Assembly (NCBI GenBank): GCA_964645915.1 | Contig: CAZYDH010000037.1 | Location: forward strand, 1-11,313 | Direction of reading: 5' to 3' | DNA length: 11,313 nt | From: JACNKV01 sp964645915 | Lineage (GTDB): Bacteria; Fidelibacterota; Marinisomatia; Marinisomatales; JACNKV01 | Shown here: piece after piece, positions 1 through 7,457 of the stretch | Layout: the number at the start of each line of letters is the position of its first letter | How positions within the stretch are numbered: the first letter of the stretch is position 1 | Made by a program: the position numbers and the translations under genes | Notes under the pieces: model-generated | Databases searched by the model: none | Seen by the model: the letters and a program-made list of their open reading frames with translations, nothing else | Told to the model about the DNA's origin: nothing

Positions 1-71
1 CAGGGATGTATTTGTATCAACTGAAAACCCACACCACCATTAAGACTAATAAACTCATTCTGTTGAAGTAA
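1..71 (+). CDS. C-terminal end of a T9SS-sorted secreted protein (partial)
   Basis: Only the last 23 codons are inside the window, read in the frame starting at base 3 and ending at TAA (69-71). The peptide begins G-M-Y-L-Y and ends K-L-I-L-L-K. This matches the closing beta-strands of the sorting tails of the three following genes (S-G-V-Y ... L-L-K). The gene therefore most likely encodes another T9SS cargo protein, but its catalytic or binding part lies upstream and cannot be named. The next gene starts 36 bases later on the same strand, which fits co-transcription. Confidence 0.7.
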   Translation, partial: GMYLYQLKTHTTIKTNKLILLK

Positions 72-96
72 AAATACAAAATTATCAAATCATCGT

Positions 97-102
97 GAGG
101 GG
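97..102 (+). promoter_or_regulatory. Shine-Dalgarno sequence of the M14 peptidase gene
   Basis: GAGGGG lies five bases before the ATG at 108. It is purine-rich, complementary to the 16S rRNA 3' end, and supports this start codon. Confidence 0.75.
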
Positions 103-107
103 AAGTT

Positions 108-3100
108 ATGCGTTATCTAATTTTCGTATTCATTTTGTTCAGTCAAATATCTTTTCCTATGGAGAAAATGGTCATTCGTTTAGATATGCCTACTCCCGCG
201 ACGGTTACAGAATTCACCAAACAAAATTACGATATAGCAGCCTATAAACCGGGAGAATATCTCGATCTTGTCGTTACACAAAAACAAGCAGATGATTTAT
301 CTTTACAAGGGTACATTTACACGATTGCCCAAACTGAAGATCAGCTAAAAGAAAATTTAGGAGACATCAGAGACTTACCAGGTTACAGAAACTATGAGGA
401 GTTTCTAAACGAATTACAAACTTTAGAATCTACTTATCCCGATTTATGTAAACTGTATGATATCGGTGATACATGGGGAAGCCAATATTTCGATAATGGC
501 AACGAAAATTATCAGAATTTTCAACATGAAATATGGGCTTTGAAATTGTCTGATAATGTTGAAACAGAAGAAGATGAACCATCCGTCTATTATTTGGCGG
601 AGCATCATGCTCGCGAACCGATCAGTCTTGAAGTCGTTATGGCAATATTATATCATCTTATTGATGGTTATGGATCGGATTCAGATATAACATCCCGTGT
701 AAATAATAATCAAATATGGTTTGTTCCACTTGTAAATCCTAATGGTCATAGCATCGTAACAACCCAAACGGATACTTGGTGGAGAAAAAACATTCGAGAT
801 AATAACGAAAATGGTTCATTCGATACGTATAACTCCGGGGGATATGGGATTGACGGAGTAGATCTAAACCGTAATTATGGATTTGAATGGGGTCCGGTCG
901 GAACTTCAGATGAATTTGATTCGCCAGTTTATCATGGACCGGAGCCGTGGTCTGAACCCGAGGTGGATGCCGTGCGTGAATTGTTGGAATCACACCAGTT
1001 TATTTCAGGTATTACTTATCACAGCTATAGTGAATTGGTTTTATATCCTTTTGGTTATCAGAATGACGCGATTGCTCCAGATCAGGTTGAACTACAAGCA
1101 TTAGCAATTGCCATGGCCGAAACAATACCCGGCTTAAATGGGGGATACTATACACCCTCTGCAGGATATGACCTTTATCCATGTATGGGAACTACAGATG
1201 ATTATTCCTATGGAGTTCATGGAACCTTTTCTTATACGATTGAATTAGGAACACAGTTTATTCCTCCTGTAAACGAAATTGATGATATTTGTCAGGATAA
1301 TATTGAAGCAGCAATGATCTTACTGGATCGGTCAAATACAAAAGTGTTGACCGGACAAATCACCGATGCATCAACCGGAGAACCAATTGTAACAGAGATC
1401 TTTATTGACGGTATTGATAATACCGGAATGTTCCGTTATCCTTACAAAAGCGAACCGCTATATGGTCGGTATTATCGGTTTTTACCAAACGAAAATTATT
1501 CAGCAAGGTTTACCGCTAATGGATATTTCCCAATCGTAGTAGATAACATTGCGATCAATCCTTTTGATCAAACGATATTGGATGTATCGATGGAACCTGC
1601 GCAGGAAATCACATTATCAGGACAAGTTCTGGATGGGGCTTCCGGTTTACCGCTTGAAAATGTATCGGTTGAGTTAGTGAATTCTCAGTATGATCCAGTG
1701 GTAACAAATGAAGAGGGTTCTTTTACGATCGAAAATATTTTAGAAAACGTCTATGTGATCCAATTTCAAATTGATGGCTATTCAACTCTTCAACAGGAAA
1801 TATTTGCAACGGTTGAAAATAATGAATTCATCTTTCATCTGTATCCTAGTGTGGTCGAAAGTTTTGAATCAGGCGATTTCAGTGATGATTGGAGTTTTAA
1901 CGGGCAAGCAGATTGGCAGGTCGTTAATGTTGCTTTTGATGGAAATTATTCTGCCAGATCAGGCTCCATATCTGATTCACAAATATCAGAAATGACCTTC
2001 ACATCTGATACGAATTCAAATGAAGGAATGATCTCATTTTATCTCAAAACTTCATCCGAAGCGAGTTATGACTTTTTACTGTTTTATGTTGATGATGTTC
2101 TCCTAGGTCAATGGTCTGGGGAAACAGATTGGACTCTAGTATCTTTTCCTGTCACCGTTGGATCTCATATTTATCGCTGGAGTTATGAAAAAGATACATT
2201 TGTAAGTGGGGGAGAAGATTGTGCTTGGATTGATTACATCAATTTTCCGTGGTCTAATACTTCTCCGGATATATTCATTAATCCAACATCAATTGATATA
2301 GAGTTAGAAACGGATCAAACGGTCTCAAGTATAATTACATTATCCAATATTGGCGGAGGAATTGTTGAATACCAATCATCTGTCTCAGAGTCCTGGATGG
2401 ATATCAGTTCAATATCCGGAGAGATTCCTCCCTATCAAAGTTCGGATTTGACTTTAACCATTGATGCACAGGGATTGAATTCTGGAAACTATTCAGGGTA
2501 TATCCATTTACTAACCAATGATCCGGATGAACCCTCTATCTATATCAACGTTTCAGTAACGGTTGTCACGGGATTCATTACTGTAGAAGTGGATGTGAAC
2601 CAAGGTTGGAATCTCGTCAGTCTTCCGGTTACCACAGATCAAACAGACGTCTTGTCAATATTTCCGAATGCAATTTCGGAAACGTTGTATAAATTTGAGA
2701 ATGGATATATTCAACAAGATTCTATGAACTTGGGGGAAGGATATTGGCTTCGTTTTAATGAAAGCGAACAGTCTTCAATAAATGGAGATCAGATCAACAG
2801 TTTGCCGATATTTGTCTCTGAAGGATGGAATTTAATTGGCGGAATATCTACAGAGGTCTCAAGCTCAATGATTGTTGATCCCGATAGTATCTTAATTCCA
2901 AACACTATGTATGGTTTTGATAATTTAGGATATTTAAGTTCAGATTTATTGATTCCGGGTCATGGATACTGGATCAGAGCTTATGAGAACGGTGAAATCA
3001 TTATTACAGATGGAATTACTTTAGTAGATGAATCTTCCTCAGGATGTTTAAACCTTGATAGGGAGGTTTCTCTTGAGATTGTAGTGGATGGGAATATGAT

Positions 3101-3986
3101 CACCTTGTTATACTCTCATTCTGATCTTAATTGTTGTTTAGAAACTGACTGGAATGGTTGGTTGTCTGATAATACATATTTTGTTGAAATGAACGATATT
3201 GGACCACCCTGTGATTGTAACTGCCCTTTTGATTTAAGTGCAACATTTGGACCATTTGATCCAGGGACGTATATTTTAGATTTCTTACCAGACTTATTTG
3301 GAAATCCTACATTTGTTATTGAAGGTAGCCAAACCAGAAAAGCACATAGTCGATTAAATAAACTTATTTCCAATGGAGTTGAATTATTATTTGGAGAAAC
3401 AGAACTATCTGATTTTGATAAATTGCAATACAGTCTTCCTCCAAAACCTCCTGCAGGTGCTTTAGATATCCGATTTAATGAAGATACTCGATTGTGTAAT
3501 TCTGATGAATGTGTCTTAGAAATACAATCTGACCAACAATCATTTTCCTTTGAGATTGAGATCAACGATAATGAACATTGGGAATTAATACCGTGGAATG
3601 AAAAATTATCCAAATGGGGGAATGTTATCACTTTAGATAATCTGGACCAATTCACTGTTGATCATGAAGTCAGTCACTTCATCCTTCGGAAAACTGTATC
3701 TCCTGAAATCCCGAATATATTTTCGTTAAATCCCGCTTTTCCAAATCCTTTTAACGCAGAAACAACAATTTCATTTACACTTCCCGATTCAGATATTCCG
3801 CTTGTCACATTCCTGGAAATATATGATATTACCGGAAGATTGGTTGAAACCTTATTAAAACAAAAACTTCAATCAGGATATCATGTAATAAACTGGAACG
3901 CATCTGAGGTGTCCAGCGGTGTTTATTTCTCGGTCTTACAAAATGGTGCCGATCGATTAGTGACAAAGATGCTACTTTTGAAGTAG
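108..3986 (+). CDS. Secreted M14 zinc carboxypeptidase with T9SS sorting domain
   Basis: This 1292-residue protein is predicted to be an extracellular metallo-carboxypeptidase that removes C-terminal residues from peptides. An N-terminal signal peptide (about 1-17, hydrophobic I-F-V-F-I-L-F) follows a good ribosome-binding site. The M14 domain spans about 90-410 and has the expected residues: zinc ligands H167 and E170 (H-A-R-E) and H305 (Y-H-S-Y-S), substrate-binding N254-R255 (D-L-N-R-N), arginines 226/230, and catalytic E379 (T-I-E-L-G). After it come two carboxypeptidase-regulatory-like beta domains (about 414-500 and 502-580), a jelly-roll-like domain (585-720), an Ig-like domain (721-822), a duplicated G-W-N-L module (833-957), a cysteine-rich segment (980-1050) and the sorting tail (1205-1292, P-N-P-F-N). 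It is far longer than a typical M14 enzyme of 300-450 residues because of these extensions. Family assignment is firm; the boundaries of the non-catalytic domains are my estimates. Confidence 0.93.
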   Translation: MRYLIFVFILFSQISFPMEKMVIRLDMPTPATVTEFTKQNYDIAAYKPGEYLDLVVTQKQADDLSLQGYIYTIAQTEDQLKENLGDIRDLPGYRNYEEFLNELQTLESTYPDLCKLYDIGDTWGSQYFDNGNENYQNFQHEIWALKLSDNVETEEDEPSVYYLAEHHAREPISLEVVMAILYHLIDGYGSDSDITSRVNNNQIWFVPLVNPNGHSIVTTQTDTWWRKNIRDNNENGSFDTYNSGGYGIDGVDLNRNYGFEWGPVGTSDEFDSPVYHGPEPWSEPEVDAVRELLESHQFISGITYHSYSELVLYPFGYQNDAIAPDQVELQALAIAMAETIPGLNGGYYTPSAGYDLYPCMGTTDDYSYGVHGTFSYTIELGTQFIPPVNEIDDICQDNIEAAMILLDRSNTKVLTGQITDASTGEPIVTEIFIDGIDNTGMFRYPYKSEPLYGRYYRFLPNENYSARFTANGYFPIVVDNIAINPFDQTILDVSMEPAQEITLSGQVLDGASGLPLENVSVELVNSQYDPVVTNEEGSFTIENILENVYVIQFQIDGYSTLQQEIFATVENNEFIFHLYPSVVESFESGDFSDDWSFNGQADWQVVNVAFDGNYSARSGSISDSQISEMTFTSDTNSNEGMISFYLKTSSEASYDFLLFYVDDVLLGQWSGETDWTLVSFPVTVGSHIYRWSYEKDTFVSGGEDCAWIDYINFPWSNTSPDIFINPTSIDIELETDQTVSSIITLSNIGGGIVEYQSSVSESWMDISSISGEIPPYQSSDLTLTIDAQGLNSGNYSGYIHLLTNDPDEPSIYINVSVTVVTGFITVEVDVNQGWNLVSLPVTTDQTDVLSIFPNAISETLYKFENGYIQQDSMNLGEGYWLRFNESEQSSINGDQINSLPIFVSEGWNLIGGISTEVSSSMIVDPDSILIPNTMYGFDNLGYLSSDLLIPGHGYWIRAYENGEIIITDGITLVDESSSGCLNLDREVSLEIVVDGNMITLLYSHSDLNCCLETDWNGWLSDNTYFVEMNDIGPPCDCNCPFDLSATFGPFDPGTYILDFLPDLFGNPTFVIEGSQTRKAHSRLNKLISNGVELLFGETELSDFDKLQYSLPPKPPAGALDIRFNEDTRLCNSDECVLEIQSDQQSFSFEIEINDNEHWELIPWNEKLSKWGNVITLDNLDQFTVDHEVSHFILRKTVSPEIPNIFSLNPAFPNPFNAETTISFTLPDSDIPLVTFLEIYDITGRLVETLLKQKLQSGYHVINWNASEVSSGVYFSVLQNGADRLVTKMLLLK
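2604..2978 (+). repeat. Tandem G-W-N-L ... G-Y-W modules inside the M14 protein
   Basis: Two degenerate copies of about 50 residues each, 833-882 and 906-957. Each opens with G-W-N-L and closes with G-Y-W, and the spacing is nearly equal (45 and 47 residues between the two marks). This is a protein-level internal duplication; no DNA-level identity is obvious. Similar modules recur in secreted proteins of FCB-group bacteria. Its function is unknown to me. Confidence 0.6.
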
Positions 3987-4072
3987 ACGAAATCTACACT
4001 ATATTTAAGGATGAATTTGAAACAAACTATATTGAATACAGAAATCATAATAGCTAAAAACAAAACAGAAAT

Positions 4073-7000
4073 ATGAAACAAAAATTTATTACTCTTGCAT
4101 TTATTGTATTTAACGTACTCTGGAGTATTCCGGCAAGCCCTTCTCCTATTGAACTCAAACAATCTGACGGAACTACATTTATCGGATATATCCGAGGGGA
4201 TGAATGGTGTAATTGGTACGAACAGAAAGATGGATATACTATCAAATTGAATTCTGAATCAGATTGGGTGTATGTGACCGGTGTTGACGTAGACAGAAAC
4301 TTTATTCTTTCGGATATCCATGCACACGTATCTCATAATAGTCGAATAGTATGGGATAAGCATATTACTCCACCAAGACCAATGGTCAATCCGGAATATG
4401 ATAAATATTCAATTAATCCGCTTTTCGAAAGTCGAGAACGGTTTCAAGTTCCGCTTTTATTGATAGAATATCCTAACATGACTCATGATTATCCTGTTGC
4501 TGATTTTGACAGTTTAATGAATCAGATTGGATATGTTGGACCTCATGGTCCAACCGGAAGTTTTAGAGAATATTATCTCGAAAACTCTTATGATGCTTTT
4601 GATCCTGAAGCAACAGTAGCAGGATGGTTTATGGCGGATTCAAATTATCAAGTATATGGACATAATAACGGTTACGGAATGGTGCGTGAACTAATCGCCA
4701 ATGCTGTAGATGACGCTGAAGAAGCCGGAGTGGATTGGTCTATGTTTGATAATGATGGTGACGGAAGTGTGGATGCCTTGAATGTTATTCATGCCGGCCC
4801 GGGAGCAGAAGAAGGGAATGGAAATTATATTTGGTCTCATAAATGGAGTCTAGGTGATTATGCCCGTTATTATGACGGAGTATGGATCAACAGTTATACC
4901 TGTAATCCTGAAGAGCAGGGTGGAATGACTCCAACCATGGTCAACATAGGGGTGATTTGCCACGAATTTGGTCATGCGTTAGGATTGCCCGATCTTTATG
5001 ATATTGATTATTCATCTTCAGGGATTGGTACTTGGGGACTAATGTCTGGGGGTTCCTGGGGCGGAAATGGAAATTCTGCTTGGTACCCATCTCATATGTG
5101 CGCGTGGTCGAAAATGAATGTATCCGTTGGCTCTTGGTTAATCCCGGTCACAATAAATGAACCTAGTGTAACAGTTACTATACCCAATGTAGAGATGAAT
5201 CCAGTTGTTTATAGAATGAATGGAATCCAGGATGAATTACAATATTTTCTGTTTGAAAATCGCCAACAGGTTGGTTTTGATCAAACTTTAAGAAATTCTG
5301 GTCTTCTCATTTGGCATATTGATGATAATGTAGACTGTGCCGGGAACGGATGCAATTCAGATGAATGGCATAGGCGTGTTGATCTTGAACAAGCAGATGG
5401 ACAATATCACCTGAATTATGGAACAAATAATGGAGATATGGCTGATTCATATCCTGGCACTTCAAACAATACCGAATTTTCATTTGTTACTAGCCCCTCT
5501 TCACAGTTTTATAATGGTGAAGCTTCAGGAGCTCATGTGCATGATATAGAAGAAAATGACGAGCTTATTACATTAACTTTCCGTAATCTTCCTTCATTAG
5601 CTGTGAATGATGTGGAATTTATTGAAATAGAGGGGGACGGAGATAGTAACCCGAACCCGGGTGAGACAGTTGATGTTTTTGTGACGTTTTTGAATCCTTC
5701 CAATGAAACGATTACAAATCTGTCCGCTCAGATAATGAATTATGATTCAGAAAATATTGAATTAATCACCGATTCATTTCTGCTAGAAGATGTCGGTCCG
5801 TTTGGAGTTACAAATAATTATGATTCAGAACTTACATTAATATATAGCGATAGCGCTCCCTTAGGAATCTATGAATTGGAATTACATATTACAGGATTAT
5901 TAGATACAATTACTTTTGAACAAACCCTGTTCGTTGATGTAGATATTTCAATTGATCAAAATGGCTTTCCTTACGTCACCGACTCTCAGATAAAATCATC
6001 ACCAGCTGTGATCGATATTGATAATGATGGAAGTAAGGAGATTATTTTCGGCACTTATGATGGTAAGATCAATGTAATTAATGATAACGGTAGTGAGTTT
6101 GGAGAAAATTGGCCATTTGAAACCGGAAACCAGATATGGGCATCTCCTGCGGTTGCTGATCTGAATGATGATGGAGTATTAGAAATAGTAATCGTTTCTA
6201 AAAATCGCAACTTATATATCTTGTCTCCAAATGGTGATGTTCTTCTGGAAGAAAATACAGATCAGTTTCTCATTGGAACACCTGCTATTGGGAATCTTGA
6301 CGATGATACCGATTTAGAGATCGTTTTTGGTGGAGTCATTACATCTGCAGAATCGAAGTTATTTGCATATAATATGGATGGAACTTCTGTAAATGGTTTT
6401 CCTGTTCATCTAGGTGAAAAAGTTTATGCCGGAGTAGCTCTTGCTGATTTTAATGGAAATGGTAAAGATGATATCGTGGTAGGAACAGATGATCATAATA
6501 TTTATTTAGTTTACGATAATGGTACACTAGCTGAAGGATTTCCATTTACAGCTAATGGAGGATTTAGAAATGCTCCTGCTGTGATGGACGTTAACGGAGA
6601 TAAATATATCCTTGCAGGCTCTCGTGACCATTGGTTTTACGCACTCAATTCAAGTGGTTATCTATCTTTCCAACTTGAGACCGGAGACGATATAACCTCA
6701 TCTCCTGCATTTGCTCAATTAGAAAATAGTGTTGGAATATTTTTTACATCTAAAGATGGATTAGTCTATGGAATTGATCAATTAGGAAATCCACTCCCCG
6801 GTTGGCCGGTAGAATATGATGGAAACTATGCTTTGTCTCCAGTTATTGCAGATTTGGATAATGATGGATCAGTAGAAGTAATTGTCGTATCAGCTACCGG
6901 ATATATCTATGCATTTCAGTTAGATGGAAGTTTAGTTTATCCGTTCCCAATTGTTGAGTCATTTATTACTGGAATTCCGGTTGTAACAGACATTGATTTG

Positions 7001-7444
7001 GACAATGATTTGGAAATATTATGCGGAACCACAACAATGTTATTCGGGTTAGACGTTAAAACAACAGGTTCAACTGACAATTTATGGAATAATTATAGAG
7101 GGAACTTACATCGAACCGGATTGTTTATTGCAAATTCTGTTCCAATGGCTGTCGATGAAGAAATGATAACTCCGACAGAGTACACACTAAAACCGGCTTA
7201 TCCAAATCCGTTTAATCCCGTAACATCCATCTCATTCTTTGTTCCTTATAGTGCAGTCGGAGAAATGTCCTTAAAAATTTACGATCTTACCGGACGTTTG
7301 GTAGATACACTCGTAGAAGGAAAAATTCAATCCGGGAATCACACTATTCATTGGAATGCTTCAAAATTTTCCAGTGGAGTGTATCTTGTTAGAATGGAAT
7401 CAAAGGACTTTCAAAAAACACATAAACTCATTCTATTAAAATAA
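4073..7444 (+). CDS. Secreted M6-family metalloprotease with FG-GAP-type propeller and T9SS tail
   Basis: A 1123-residue predicted extracellular zinc endopeptidase of the immune inhibitor A-like M6 family. A signal peptide occupies about residues 1-21. The catalytic signature H-E-F-G-H-A-L-G-L-P-D is at 297-307 (zinc ligands H297 and H301, base E298, third ligand probably D307). The downstream M-S-G-G-S-W at 324-329 is the likely Met-turn. A D-N-D-G-D-G loop at 226-231 (through D234) looks like a calcium site. An Ig-like/CARDB-like domain (about 508-630) follows, then eight propeller-type repeats (about 631-1000), several with D-x-D-x-D-G-like calcium loops, then a closing R-G-N-L-H-R-T-G-L-F segment and the sorting tail (1040-1123). 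No clear Shine-Dalgarno precedes the ATG; an A-rich stretch does. The C-terminal half is strongly similar to the next gene product, which begins 13 bases after this stop. Confidence 0.92.
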   Translation: MKQKFITLAFIVFNVLWSIPASPSPIELKQSDGTTFIGYIRGDEWCNWYEQKDGYTIKLNSESDWVYVTGVDVDRNFILSDIHAHVSHNSRIVWDKHITPPRPMVNPEYDKYSINPLFESRERFQVPLLLIEYPNMTHDYPVADFDSLMNQIGYVGPHGPTGSFREYYLENSYDAFDPEATVAGWFMADSNYQVYGHNNGYGMVRELIANAVDDAEEAGVDWSMFDNDGDGSVDALNVIHAGPGAEEGNGNYIWSHKWSLGDYARYYDGVWINSYTCNPEEQGGMTPTMVNIGVICHEFGHALGLPDLYDIDYSSSGIGTWGLMSGGSWGGNGNSAWYPSHMCAWSKMNVSVGSWLIPVTINEPSVTVTIPNVEMNPVVYRMNGIQDELQYFLFENRQQVGFDQTLRNSGLLIWHIDDNVDCAGNGCNSDEWHRRVDLEQADGQYHLNYGTNNGDMADSYPGTSNNTEFSFVTSPSSQFYNGEASGAHVHDIEENDELITLTFRNLPSLAVNDVEFIEIEGDGDSNPNPGETVDVFVTFLNPSNETITNLSAQIMNYDSENIELITDSFLLEDVGPFGVTNNYDSELTLIYSDSAPLGIYELELHITGLLDTITFEQTLFVDVDISIDQNGFPYVTDSQIKSSPAVIDIDNDGSKEIIFGTYDGKINVINDNGSEFGENWPFETGNQIWASPAVADLNDDGVLEIVIVSKNRNLYILSPNGDVLLEENTDQFLIGTPAIGNLDDDTDLEIVFGGVITSAESKLFAYNMDGTSVNGFPVHLGEKVYAGVALADFNGNGKDDIVVGTDDHNIYLVYDNGTLAEGFPFTANGGFRNAPAVMDVNGDKYILAGSRDHWFYALNSSGYLSFQLETGDDITSSPAFAQLENSVGIFFTSKDGLVYGIDQLGNPLPGWPVEYDGNYALSPVIADLDNDGSVEVIVVSATGYIYAFQLDGSLVYPFPIVESFITGIPVVTDIDLDNDLEILCGTTTMLFGLDVKTTGSTDNLWNNYRGNLHRTGLFIANSVPMAVDEEMITPTEYTLKPAYPNPFNPVTSISFFVPYSAVGEMSLKIYDLTGRLVDTLVEGKIQSGNHTIHWNASKFSSGVYLVRMESKDFQKTHKLILLK
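5594..7441 (+). repeat. Paralogous C-terminal half, copy 1 (in the M6 gene)
   Basis: Codons 508-1123 encode an Ig-like domain, eight propeller repeats and the sorting tail. They align collinearly with codons 227-845 of the following gene. Shared blocks include G-V-A-L-A-D-F-N-G-N-G-K-D-D-I-V and K-P-A-Y-P-N-P-F-N-P-V-T. The similarity is clear in protein and much weaker in DNA, so the duplication or module exchange is not recent. Confidence 0.85.
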
Positions 7445-7449
7445 AGGGG
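7443..7449 (+). promoter_or_regulatory. Shine-Dalgarno sequence that fixes the start of the Sec gene
   Basis: AAAGGGG, eight bases before the ATG at 7458 and touching the stop of the M6 gene. It supports initiation here rather than at the in-frame ATG at 7686, which has no such sequence upstream. Confidence 0.75.
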
Positions 7450-7457
7450 TATCTTTT

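Noticed and set aside
3116..3655. 179-codon reading frame on the minus strand
   Set aside because: It lies wholly inside the M14 gene, has no ribosome-binding site or recognisable domain, and is explained as a shadow of the coding frame. The same applies to the other antisense frames in the window.
3983..3997. Hairpin GTAGA-loop-TCTAC at the M14 stop codon as a terminator
   Set aside because: The stem is only five pairs, AT-rich, includes the stop codon, and is not followed by a T-run.
4017..4051. Possible sigma-70 promoter (TTGAAA ... CATAAT) before the M6 gene
   Set aside because: The spacing between the boxes is about 23 bases, too long, and such matches are expected by chance in AT-rich DNA.
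4794..4803. GC-only run CCGGCCCGGG in the M6 gene as a second SECIS-like element
   Set aside because: No in-frame TGA precedes it, and it simply encodes A-G-P-G within the conserved catalytic domain.
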